Shown: positions 1 to 10,713 of the stretch, one piece after another
How the letters are laid out: every line of letters starts with the position of its first letter
Numbering within the stretch: position 1 is the stretch's first letter
Assembly: GCA_016946835.1 (NCBI GenBank)
Contig: JACVTC010000043.1
Location: forward strand, 1 to 64,000
Reading direction: 5' to 3'
From: Neocallimastix lanati (nom. inval.)
Lineage: Eukaryota; Neocallimastigomycota; Neocallimastigomycetes; Neocallimastigales; Neocallimastigaceae
Length of the DNA stretch: 64,000 nt
Translations under genes and position numbers: made by a program
The notes under the pieces: generated by a model
The model's input: only the letters and a program-made list of their open reading frames with translations
Told to the model about the DNA's origin: nothing
Databases searched by the model: none

Positions 1-2
1 CT

Positions 3-1148
3 CCTCTCGACAAGGATATTTACACTACCATTCCTAAAGGCGATATAAACTTTGGGAGGGGATACTGGAAACTAAACAAAGCATTATATGGCCTTAAGCA
101 ATCCGGTAGACAGTGGTACGAAACAATAAGAAAATTTTTAATTAATAATAATTTTGAACAAATAAAAGCCGAACAATGCATATTCAAACATTCAATAAAT
201 AATAAAACAAAATGTATAATTGGACTCTATGTTGATGACATGGTCATTGCTGGTGAAATAAAATTTATCAAAGATATAATATCAAAAATTAAAAGAAAAT
301 TCAAAATATCAAATTGTGGACCAATCGAATATATTTTAGGTATTAAAGTAGAAAAACAAAATAATAGTTATATAATTTCACAGAAAAGTTTTATTGAAAA
401 TATGTTAAAAAAATTCAATATAAGCAATACTCGAAAAAGAAAAACACCCTGCACAGGAGACAATGATATATCCGAAAATAAAAAGCCTTTCGATAAAACA
501 ATATACAAAAGTGCAATTGGATCCTTAATTTATTTATCAAAATGTACAAGGCCGGAAATCTCTTTCGCAGTTAATAAAGCTTCCAGAAAATGTGAACAAC
601 CAACAATTTCAGACTGGAACAAAGTAATAAATATTTTAAAATATATAAATAGTACAAAAGATTATAAAATTAAATATGATGGAAAGGGGGAGTTAATTGC
701 ATACACGGACTCGGATTTCGCAGGCGATAAAATTGATAGAAAGTCTACTTCAGGTGGAATTATTTTAATGGGAAAAAGTCCTATATGCTGGATATCTAAA
801 AAACAAACGTGCGTTGCTACTTCTACCGCAGAGGCCGAATATATAAGTACTTCAGAAAACGTCAAGAAAATATTATGGATAAGAAACATTATTAAAGAAA
901 TACTAAATAAGAAATTAAATATAACAATCTACACTGATAATCAAGCAAGTAAATGTATAATGGAAAATGGTGAAATCAATACTAAGTTAAAACATATAGA
1001 TGTCAGATACCATTTCAATAGAGATAACATATTAAAGAAAAGAATAAATCTAAAATATATAGACACGGAAAACATGCTAGCCGACATATTAACAAAAGAT
1101 TCAAATGGTGCAAAAATACTAAAATTTACAAATAATATTTTTATATAA
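3..1148 (+). CDS. Ty1/copia polyprotein, C-terminal part (reverse transcriptase-RNase H), partial at window edge
   Basis: This is the 3' end of a copia pol gene that enters from the left edge; the frame is open from base 3. It carries the copia signature ALYGLKQSGRQW, then the polymerase motif YVDD (around 228-240), whose aspartates bind catalytic metal. RNase H follows, with YTDSDFAG near 700, STAEAEY near 830 and YTDNQASK near 935, which are the expected acidic residues. The last part (NMLADILTK, then TNNIFI) is the usual RNase H tail. The ORF has no internal stop, so this copy could be functional. It is a close relative of element A at 14-20 kb (near-identical final 60 residues) but has a different LTR. 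A polypurine tract and LTR follow directly. The element's Gag, protease and integrase must lie outside the window. Confidence 0.93.
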   Translation, partial: PLDKDIYTTIPKGDINFGRGYWKLNKALYGLKQSGRQWYETIRKFLINNNFEQIKAEQCIFKHSINNKTKCIIGLYVDDMVIAGEIKFIKDIISKIKRKFKISNCGPIEYILGIKVEKQNNSYIISQKSFIENMLKKFNISNTRKRKTPCTGDNDISENKKPFDKTIYKSAIGSLIYLSKCTRPEISFAVNKASRKCEQPTISDWNKVINILKYINSTKDYKIKYDGKGELIAYTDSDFAGDKIDRKSTSGGIILMGKSPICWISKKQTCVATSTAEAEYISTSENVKKILWIRNIIKEILNKKLNITIYTDNQASKCIMENGEINTKLKHIDVRYHFNRDNILKKRINLKYIDTENMLADILTKDSNGAKILKFTNNIFI

Positions 1149-1159
1149 AAATCTCATTT

Positions 1160-1167
1160 GAGGGGAG
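1160..1167 (+). promoter_or_regulatory. Polypurine tract, plus-strand primer site
   Basis: GAGGGGAG directly precedes the TG of the 3' LTR, the position used to prime plus-strand DNA synthesis. The same purine run precedes the 3' LTR of the other copia copies here. Confidence 0.8.
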
Positions 1168-1469
1168 TGATAACTACTTAATAATTATACTATATATTTA
1201 TTTATATTATTTTATATATTTATTTATTATGTAATTTATTAAAGTGTACTTGTGTTAATGTTTTATGTAAATTAGTTAATACGTTTATTTTATATTGTAT
1301 AAACTATGTCAACAATTATTTTAATTATTTTGTGTAACATGTATTTACGTAACAAATGTATTCATGTGATATAGTTCTATATAAACATCATGAATGTACT
1401 ATCCACTTCTCTCTTTGTTAACCATAATACTTTCGTATTATTATATTAAATAAATAAACAACATATATC

Positions 1470-1470
<1 letters not shown>
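1168..1470 (+). repeat. 3' LTR of copia element 1
   Basis: It starts TGATA after the polypurine tract and ends TATCA, a perfect 5-bp terminal inverted repeat with canonical TG..CA ends, 303 bp long. It contains a CTTTGTTAACCAT block also seen near the end of the LTR at 3633-3856. The 5' LTR is outside the window, so age cannot be read. Confidence 0.8.
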
Positions 1471-1529
<59 letters not shown>

Positions 1530-1530
1530 T
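1471..1530. repeat. AAT microsatellite at junction of two copia elements
   Basis: About 20 copies of the AAT trinucleotide begin immediately after the LTR. On the plus strand they read as Asn codons and merge into the Asn-rich linker of the next copia copy, so they probably belong to that older element. Confidence 0.85.
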
Positions 1531-3611
1531 TAATATACGATAAAAATTTTTCAAATAATTTTATTAATTCTAATAACAATAATCTTATTGGCTCAAAAAA
1601 TCAATACAATGGTAAAAAATTTTCTGATACAATAAATTCTGAATTTAATCAAAATTTAGAAAATTTTAATCAAAATACAAATACCAATACAATAACCAAT
1701 GAAAATTTTTCCAACACCAAAATTTTTCTAATCCAAATTATATACAAAATTCTAATAATAAAAAATTTTTAATTAATGAAAATTTTAATTCAAAAAATGA
1801 TCAAAATTTTATTAATAAAAATTTTTTATCAGAAGAAGATAAAAATAATAATAATATTAATAATTTTATTAATAATAATTCAAATAATAATAACATAAAT
1901 ATTTATAGAAATAATAAAAGAAAATCCAAATTTTCCAATAATAATATTATTAAACACTTCAAACCTAATATTAATAATAATAATATTGATATTTACAATA
2001 ATAATAATAATCATAATAATATTATTTCTTATAATAATAATCCTAATAATTTTAATTACAACAATGATAATTTAATTAATACTATTGAAACTGAAAATGA
2101 AGAAGTTCCGAAACCTATCAAAAAGCTCTCAATTGTGATCATGCCGATGAATGGGATATTGCTATCCAAGAAGAACTCAAAAATTTATATGATAATAATA
2201 CAATGACTTTGTTAAAAAATTACCAAGAGGAAAACAACCAATTTCTACAAGATGGGTTTTTGCAATTAAAAAGGATGCAAATAATAAAATTATTAAAAGA
2301 AAGGCCAGACTTGTTGCAAGAGGTTTTGCTCAAGATACGGTATCGATTATGAACTTACATATAGTCCGACATTAAACGTTGATTGTATAAAATTACTTCT
2401 CGCTTTTGCTGCTCAATTTCAATGGACTGTTTATCAATTAGATTTTAAATCTGCCTATCTAAACGCTGCCTTAGACAAAGAAATTTACACCGAAATTCCT
2501 TACGGCGATGAAAACTACGGTAAAGGCTATTGGATTCTAAATAAGGCATTGTACGGCCTTAAACAATCAGGCCGCCAGTGGAATAAAACCATTACAAAAT
2601 TTTTAACCGAAAACAAATTTCATCAATCCACCACTGATCCATGTGTTTTCTTTAAAAAGCAGAAGGAAGAACTAACTTGTATTATAGGACTTTATGTTGA
2701 TGATATGCTAATTATAGGTGAAAATTTCGAAATTGTTAGAATTGTTTCAAGAATTAAAGATAACTTTAAGGTATCAAAATGTGGATTTGCTGACTTCATA
2801 TTAGGAATCAAAATAGAAAGAGAAAATAATGATATTTATATCTCACAAGAAGCATTCATTGATAATCTATTAAATAAATATAGTATAAATAATAAAAAGA
2901 AAATAAATCACCATGTTCAGTAAATGAAAATAATGAAGATAATGAACCTGTTGACAAAATAAAATCAAAAGTATTATCGGATCCTTAATTTATCTTGCAA
3001 GATGCACACGTCCAGACATTGCATTTGCTGTTAACTTTGCCGCTAGAAAATCAGAAAATCCAACTCAAGCCGATTGGAAAAAAGCTATTAAAATATTAAA
3101 ATACTTAAATGGAACAAAACATTATAAAATAAGATATGACGGTAAAGGTAAAATAAATGCACATACAGATTCAGATTTTGCCGGTGATCCAAATGATAGA
3201 AAATCTACTTCAGGACACATTATCTTAATGGGTACAAATCCTATTTCATGGTATTCTAAAAAACAAACAACTGTCGCAACGTCTACTGCCGAAGCTGAAT
3301 ATTTAAGTACTACAGAATGTATTAAGAAAGTATTACAAATTAAAAATCTACTTTATGAATTATTTGGAGAAACTGAAACTATAGACATATACACGGATAA
3401 TGAAGCAAGCAAAAGTAGCATTGAAGCAGGTCATTTAAATCCAAAGCTTAGACATATTAGTGTTAGCTACCATTTCAACAATGAAAATATATTAAATAAA
3501 AATGTTCAACTAAAATATATTAGTACAAATGATATGCTGGCCGATCCATTAACCAAAAACCTTAATGGAAACAAAATAACTAATTTTACAAATAAAATTT
3601 TTATAAAATAA
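1531..3611 (+). pseudogene. Decayed Ty1/copia pol (Asn-rich linker, RT, RNase H)
   Basis: 1531-2100 is an Asn-rich linker as found between integrase and RT in the intact elements. RT follows: TRWVFAIKK and KARLVARGFAQ near 2250-2330, QLDFKSAYLNAALDKEIYT near 2440-2490, ALYGLKQSGRQW near 2549, YVDD near 2695. RNase H is at 3150-3600 (HTDSDFAGD, STAEAEYLS, YTDNEASK, NDMLADPLTK). The frame changes near 2128, near 2335, near 2905 and near 2970, so no full-length protein can be made. Gag and integrase are missing to the left, where copia element 1 interrupts it. Sequence distance from element 1 and the many lesions mark it as an older copy of a different subfamily. Confidence 0.88.
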
Positions 3612-3623
3612 AAAATTTAATTT

Positions 3624-3632
3624 GAGGGGGAG
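3624..3632 (+). promoter_or_regulatory. Polypurine tract of the decayed copia element
   Basis: GAGGGGGAG sits immediately before the TGTTAAC start of the LTR, as in the other copies. Confidence 0.75.
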
Positions 3633-3856
3633 TGTTAACTTTATTAATATAAAGTTATATTCTAGCTTAGGTTTAATAAAATATTAAATTAAATTATATT
3701 AAATACATTGTAATTATAAATTAAATATAAATTAATATGTATCTAGAACAAGCCACAATTAAATATAAATACATGTAATTTTCTCTGTACTTTAAATCTT
3801 TGTTAACCATTTATTTATATTCTATAAATAATAAATTTATATTAATTAATAAAACA
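3633..3856 (+). repeat. Probable 3' LTR of the decayed copia element
   Basis: It begins TGTTAACTTTATT just after the polypurine tract. The right end is placed at the first suitable AACA (3853-3856), which would pair with TGTT as a 4-bp inverted terminus; this end is uncertain. It shares a CTTTGTTAACCAT block with the LTR at 1168-1470. Confidence 0.6.
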
Positions 3857-3885
3857 AATTTTAATAATTAAAGTTTGAATTTATC

Positions 3886-3888
3886 TAT

Positions 3889-3959
<71 letters not shown>

Positions 3960-3969
3960 TTTTATTTAT
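3886..3969. repeat. ATTT tetranucleotide microsatellite
   Basis: About 20 uninterrupted copies of TTTA/ATTT. Confidence 0.9.
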
Positions 3970-5271
3970 ATCTCTAAGATGAATTATTAAGTAAATATAT
4001 ATTTTATTTATAATTAAAAAGTGATTTATGAAGATGAATGATATATATATATTTTTCTAAGAGAAGAAAGAGAAATAAAAAAAAAAAAAAAAAAAAAAAA
4101 AAGTGATTTTATAATATTATAATACAGTTAGATATACATATATAATTTAGAGTATATATAAGAATTTTTGTTAAAAAATTATTGTTTTAATTTTTTTTTT
4201 TTTATTTCCGGGGTGTACCGCCCTTGGTTTCAGTCCCCCCCCCTCAAGAGTATAAAGGCAGAATTTTGAATAATTATTGAATTTCATTATAAAATATTTT
4301 ATTTCAATCAGAGAATATCTATATTGTAAAAAAAAAAAAAAATAATAATAATAATAAAATATTATATTGTAAAATAAAATAAAACTTTTAAAATTTGCCT
4401 TAATGTAATTCAATTATTTTATTAAACAAACTTAATAAATAAAAAAGAATTTTTTGTTAATTTTATATTTTTAATATATATATTAAACATAATGCTTCGA
4501 AGTATTATAATTTTTTGGGGAGAGCGCGTTTCGGAACCGCACGTGAATGATATAAGCCACATGTTTTTTGAGATGGCGTATTATATATAAATTTTTTTAT
4601 ATAAATAAATAATTAAATAATAATTAAATAAATATTTTATTTTATAATAATTTCATAATTTAATATATATTTGATAATAAAAAATAAAAAAATAAAAATA
4701 TAAAAAAATAAAAAAAATAAAAAAAATAAAAAAATAAAAAAATAAAAAAAATAAAAAAATAAAAAAAATAAAAAAGATTAAAAAAATAAAATACTAAAAA
4801 AATAAAATAAAATATTTTCATTTTTATTTATATTTATAACTGTAATTTTTTATTATATAAATAAATAAATAAATAATAATTAAATAAATATTTTATTTTA
4901 TAATAAAAAAATAAAATAAAAAAAAGAAAAGATAAATATTTTTTTAGTAATTTTCTTGAAATAAAAATATTTTATTAGTAATTTTCTTGAAATAAAATAA
5001 AATATTTTCATATTTATTTATATTTATAACTGTAATTTTTTATTATATAAATAAATAATAATTAAATAAATATTTTATTTTATAATGAAAAAATAAAATA
5101 AAAAAAAAAAAAGATAAATATTTTTTTAGTAATTTTCTTGAAATAAAATAAAATATTTTTATATTTATTTATATTTATAACTGTAATTTTTAAAAAAATT
5201 GAAAATACATATTAAATAAAAAATAAAAAATAAATATTTCATATTTATTAATATTTATATTAAAAATTTTG
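3970..5271. other. AT-rich spacer with two higher-GC islands and a tandem repeat
   Basis: I see no gene. Poly-A lies at 4078-4102. Two short islands stand out in composition: 4206-4256 (contains GGGGTGTACCGCCCTTGG and a run of 9 C) and 4516-4580 (contains GGGGAGAGCGCGTTTCGG and CACGTG). An A-rich AAAAAATA stretch lies at 4680-4800, followed by tandem repeats at 4806-5190. Confidence 0.6.
4806..5190. repeat. Tandem repeat, about 2.4 units of 165-185 bp
   Basis: A unit beginning AAAATATTTTCATTTTTATTT and ending AGTAATTTTCTTGAAATAAA recurs at about 4811, 4997 and 5150 with small indels. The block ends just before the transposase ORF, so it may be a subterminal repeat of that element. Confidence 0.7.
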
Positions 5272-6144
5272 ATGGAGGGAAATCTAAAAATTGATATAAG
5301 TGAAACAAATCGAGGAAAAGAGCAAATAATTATAGATCGAAAATTTAAATATAATTTTTCAAAATTAAAAAAAGATAATACAAAAATATATAGATGTACA
5401 GAATATAAAACATTAAATAAATGTAAGTCTTTTATTATTTTAAATGATAATAAAGAGGTTTTAAATTATGATTCTTCACATAATCATCCTGGTAATGAAA
5501 TTAATGCATCCAAATCATTAATAAAACATAAAATTAAAGATGAAATAAAAAAAAGTTTGATTCCTTCTGATATAAAATCAAAACGCATATTTGATAAAAT
5601 TTCTCAAGAAATAGGATATATATGCCCTGAATATAAAACAATTAAATCCCAAATAACAAGATATAAAAACAAACAATTATTTCCTAATGTAAAAACATTT
5701 GATGAAGTTCCTAATGTATCTGAATATTATAAAACAATAAGAGGTGAATACTTTATGATATTCAAAAATTCTAATATAATAATTTTTCAATCACCATTCC
5801 AAGCAAAATTATTTATGGAGAATAAACATATATTTGCTGATGGTACATTTTTAATAGCTCCAACTAATAGTTATCAAGTATTCATTACCAGAACTTATGT
5901 TACAGAATTAAATTGTTTTTACACTACTTCCATGTCAATATTAAAAAACAAAGAACAAATAACTTACGAAATATTATTTAATGAAATAAAAAAAAATATA
6001 ATTAAATATAATGCAAATATTAATTTCTCAGAAAAAATTTTTCATTGTGATTTTGAAAAAGGAATATCTAATGCAGTGGAAAATATTTTTCCCAATATAA
6101 ATATTAAATATTGTTTTTGGCAATTAAAAAAGGACCGTTTTTAA
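5272..6144 (+). pseudogene. FLYWCH-type MULE transposase, truncated
   Basis: Predicted 290 residues from the first ATG (5272). Residues about 22-74 form a FLYWCH-like zinc finger (C42, C51, H70, H72), a DNA-binding fold often joined to Mutator-like transposases. Residues 150-288 match the start of the MULE transposase core: ADGTF supplies the first catalytic aspartate (D190) and HCDFEKG the second (D260). The protein stops after CFWQLKKDRF, where functional relatives continue through a C-x2-H motif and a third acidic residue (E) some 100 residues on. Here the H position is Q and the acidic residue is absent. Downstream is only poly-A and AAT repeat. It is therefore a 3'-truncated, inactive copy. 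Tandem repeats and a GC-richer island upstream could be remains of its terminal repeats. Confidence 0.82.
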
Positions 6145-6179
6145 AATTGAAAATTTTATATTAAAAATTTTAATATATT

Positions 6180-6424
6180 AAAAAAAAAAAAAAAAAATAA
6201 AGACAGTTTTAAAAAATGAAAAATATATTAAAATTATATAAAATAAGAGTAAATCAAATAGTATAATGAATATGAATAAAATAAATCTATAAAATAAAAA
6301 AAAAAAAAAAAAAAAGTGGGAATGAAATTAACATGAAGTTAATTGAATTATATGTGTATACATATAATTAAAATAAGGTTAAACTAAAATTAAACTAATT
6401 TAAAAAATGAAAAGTATAAAATAA

Positions 6425-6468
<44 letters not shown>

Positions 6469-6775
6469 TAATAATAATAATAAAAAATGGATAGTATAAA
6501 ATAATAATAATAATAATAATAATAAAATAATAATAATAAAATAATAATAATAAAATAATAATAATAAAATAATAATAATAAAAAATGGATAGTATAAAAT
6601 AATAATAATAAAATAATAATAATAAAATAATAATAATAAAATAATAATAATAAAATAATAATAATAAAATAATAATAATAAAATAATAATAATGAAAAAT
6701 GGATAGTATAAAATAATAATAATAAAATAATAATAAAATAATAATAATATATATTATATATATTATATATATATT
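6180..6775. repeat. Poly-A and AATAATAAA-type microsatellite
   Basis: Poly-A runs are followed from about 6418 by AAT-based repeats broken by recurring AAAAATGGATAGTATAAAATAAT spacers (at 6484, 6585 and 6692), so the block is a higher-order repeat of about 100 bp. The long low-complexity reverse ORF here is an artefact. Confidence 0.85.
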
Positions 6776-6806
6776 GGTGTGTATGTATCATTAATATAAA
6801 AAAAAA

Positions 6807-9060
6807 TAATAATGATATGGACTGTTTTTCCAGGTCCATTGAGGGTTGAAGGAAAAGGACTAGACTATATCAGGGGTACTAATTACAGTTTTCTGTAATT
6901 ATGATGATAATCGATGGTTATTCTTTCTTAAATAGCTTCCAGTATGAAGAGGAAAAATTTAGAAGATAGGAAGACTATAGAAAGTGAATCTGATGTTTTA
7001 TATTGTTTTAAACTGGATTTGTAGTAACATTGGAGTTGTGTAATTAATAGTATTATGTAGTTTCTACATATTATCATTGTAATGAATCTATTGTATTTTT
7101 TTACTTTAGCATTATTTTGTATATGTATTTGTTTATGTGTTTGTATATGTATTTGTATATGGTATTATTTAAACTCACTGTAGCTATTTTAAAATGGAAA
7201 TGAAAGAGATTGATTTACTCCAAAGCTTGTGTTTAAGACTTTATTTAACGGATTGGAATCTTTTTATAGTCTTTCACTACTAACATTTTATTTACCTATA
7301 CATTTTAGTCAATATATAATTATTTTACAGAAGATTATTACATTAAACAGGGTCTCATCAATCGAAAAGAAAATCAAAAAAAAGTTTTTTATTCTAACCC
7401 TTTCATTATAACAAAATATACGAGTTATTTATTTTATTTGAATAATTGAAAATACAAAGAAAAAACAACATATTGTTTTAATTATTTCTTAATAACCGTA
7501 TCCCTACATTTTATTTTTCAAGTCAAGAATTACCTAAAACGAATTGCTATACCTACCTAGATGTATCGTTTTTCAAATGATTTAGAACTGAAACCGATCA
7601 TACCGAGAATGATTAATAATAAAGTTATAATTTTTTTTTTTCTTAAGAATCCTTATATTCCAATCCTTTATAAACAAATATTATTTTCTGTTATAGTAAT
7701 TGGGAAAGTTTCGTATTATGTACTTCTACTTGGATCAAATAAAGAAAGAACAAGATGTATACAGACACAAGTTAATATAGGAATATACTGGATTGAAGGA
7801 TTTTCTAGTGGGAATAGCTTTACGTCCCTTTATTATGTTGCTAAAGAACTTAACATTCTTCTTTTATCGAGGAAATGTGTAATTACTCAGGTAAGGCGAT
7901 TTTAAAAAATGGAAAAACTTTAATTGTATTATCTCTGTTCGACTTAGAGATATATCATGTTGTAGACGTCATAATTGGAATAAAGAAAGTAAATTTTTAA
8001 CAGACAAACTAGATAAACTTTCCCTAAAAAAATGCAATTGTTAACTTTTACTGGGAAAGAGATATGGCATGACAATCAATCTAGACTGAGGCTTATAAGA
8101 AAAATGGATTTGAGAAAACTAAAGACTACCTAAAACTCAAACTAATAGTATCCTGAATTTAGCATTGGCTTCCGATAGATACTTCATGCTAGTTGTGAAT
8201 ATAAATTCGATAAACGTGTTGCCATAGCCGCTGATATGATTGAAGACAACTGTTCAGAATGGTGTCCCTGCTATTATAGAGAAAATAGTAATCCTTGATT
8301 GGAACATTGGTTTTCTAAATGCTATCTTTTTCGTGAATTTTGAAAGAAATATTTCATAGATATTGAAATTCTTTATGAAAAATTTTTTTGTAATGACCAA
8401 ATATTGTCTAATATCAAATAGTAATGTAAACACTGTTGTCATAGATATGAATAATATAGAATCAAGTATAGATTCAGAGAGAAGTAACAAGGAGTACGAT
8501 ATTAATAATAATAACAATGGGGAATAGTGTTGTTAATATAATAATAGTAATAGTATTGATCACTAAAATAGGAATATTTATATTAGTGATAGTGAAAATA
8601 GAAATATTAATAATTAGTGATAGTGAAAATAGGAATATTAATATTAGTAATAGTAAAAATATTAATATTAATATTAGTGATAGTGAAAATAGGAATATTA
8701 ATAATTTTTGATAGTGAAAATGATAGTATCATTACTAATAATGTAGTGAATAGGTCATTTAGTGAAACTCGTATTGATATAAGTATTTTTTTTCGAATAA
8801 TGAGTGTGTAAATATATATGTGACGAGGTACGGATTATATAACTTCTTACTTGGTGGAAAGAATACAGAAATTATTGATTTAAATTAAAACAAGGGAATG
8901 AGATGTTTTGTTTAATAACCAAATCATTTCTGGTGATTATTCTAAAACATCATTCTTGGTGAGATCTCTTTACAGAAATTATGCCTAGGGCTAGTACTAG
9001 ATAAGGATTACTATTCTACTATTCCCATAGAATAACCGCAAACTAATCAGGTTAAAAAAA
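6807..9060. other. Decayed coding-like DNA of unknown origin
   Basis: This 2.2-kb stretch is clearly less AT-rich and less repetitive than its surroundings but has stops in all frames. The best coding-like segment is 8203-8424 on the plus strand, which reads KFDKRVAIAADMIEDN and then, past two TGA stops, more protein-like sequence rich in F, Y and charged residues ending near YEKFFCND. This faintly resembles a retroelement Gag but I cannot identify it. 8455-8715 reads as Asn/Ser-rich repeats. A 114-codon ORF at 7561-7905 matches no family I recognise. Most likely an old transposon or pseudogene. Confidence 0.4.
8567..8712. repeat. Tandem repeat, about five units of roughly 30 bp
   Basis: The core ATTAGTGATAGTGAAAATA is repeated with GGAATATTAAT linkers. 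In one plus-strand frame it reads as ISDSENRNIN repeats. Confidence 0.75.
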
Positions 9061-10476
9061 AAAAAAATTTTATCTTTTCTTCTAACAAATATAAATCAAT
9101 TAATATTTATTCAATAATCCATATTATAGTGGGTAATAACACTTTTAACGAATATAGTATGAAAAAAAAAAGTTATGGAGGAAAAAATATGAAAAGAATC
9201 ATATAAATTTTTATTTTATGTAATAACAAACAAGATGTAGCTTATTTTATTTTATTTATTTAATTATTTTTTTAATTTTATTATTTTACTTTATATTATT
9301 ATTTAACTTTATTTTATTATTTCATTTTATTTTATTATTTCATTTTATTTTATTATTTCATTTTATTTTATTATTTTATTATTTTATTTTATTCTGTACT
9401 TTATGTTCTTATTCTGCTATTTATTTTTTTTTTATTTAATTTTATTTTGTAGAAAATTGCTTTTATTATATATATATATATATATATATAGATAAATAAA
9501 TATAAAATAATTAAATTGTTTAATTATTTAATTATTTATTCTTATCATATCATATTTATTAATTAGTATTCAAAGTTATACCTTTATTCAAATCTCTTTC
9601 AAAAATCATTATGGAATATCAAAAAAGAAAAGGAAAAAAAAAATTAAACTTAATTATATCAAGAAGATAATATTTATGTACATAAATATAGTACTTCTAA
9701 ATGATTTAACTCAACCTTGATTAATATTTTATTTACTATTATTCACTGTTATTACAACATGAACGACGTATTGAGTATTCTATTGATATAAAATTATAAA
9801 ATTACCTTATATATATATATATATATTGACAACAAATTTAAATTATAAAATTTAATATAGCCAAATTCAACCTAAAAAAAAAAAAAGTCAAATATGAAAT
9901 TTGAATTTTTTTTTTTTTTAAATAATTTTTGCAATTTTTTTTTTTTAAATATTTAATATCTGATTTTTCCATATATATATATATATATATAATTTCTTTC
10001 TTTTTTGTAAATATTAACTTTTATATAAAGTATGACAATTGAATAAAAACCAATACAATAAAATTAATTTCATTAGATAATAAAGCAAAGTATATAATAA
10101 ATAAAAATAAAAAAAATTAATAAAAAATTAAAATATAGCTAATAATAATAAAAAAAAAAAAAAAAAAAAAAAAAAAGACGTATATAAAATAAATAAATAT
10201 GATTTCATTAAATATGAAAAAAATATACTAAAAGATTGAATATAACAACAAATGAAACTTTTTGAAAGGTCCAATTTCGAATAAATTAACTTTTTAATAA
10301 AGTTATTCTATTAAGATAATATTCTCATTAAATTTAAATTATTGATGGTTCTTTAATATATCCATTTTAAATTTATTAAAGAGCAAACACTTTAATTTAT
10401 AAATATAATATAAATGTATTTTTTTAATATATATTTTAAATAATTAAATAATTTTTTTTATTATTGTGATGATTAT

Positions 10477-10520
<44 letters not shown>

Positions 10521-10713
10521 AGATAAAATAATTTTACATAACATAATATTCTAAGATAATATAAATAATAAAAAAAAAAATACTAAACTATATGTTATAC
10601 TCTAAACTATGTTATGAATATAATGTATATATATTTACATATATTTTGATATAAATATATATATTATTTTTATTTTATTTAATTTTTTTTTTATTAAATT
10701 ATTTTTATTAAAT
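9061..10713. other. AT-rich spacer, no gene seen
   Basis: It consists of poly-A/T runs, a TTTTATTATTTCA-type repeat (9280-9390), AT dinucleotide runs at 9470-9490, 9811-9826 and 9973-9991, and a poly-T run at about 10479-10517. 10550-10713 is probably the 3' UTR region of the esterase gene. Confidence 0.6.

Noticed and set aside
6390-6839. 149-codon reverse ORF of I, L, F and Y
   Set aside because: Pure translation of AAT/ATAAT microsatellite.
7561-7905. 114-codon ORF in the decayed region
   Set aside because: No recognisable family, an internal poly-T run, and stops in the surrounding sequence; treated as part of the relic.
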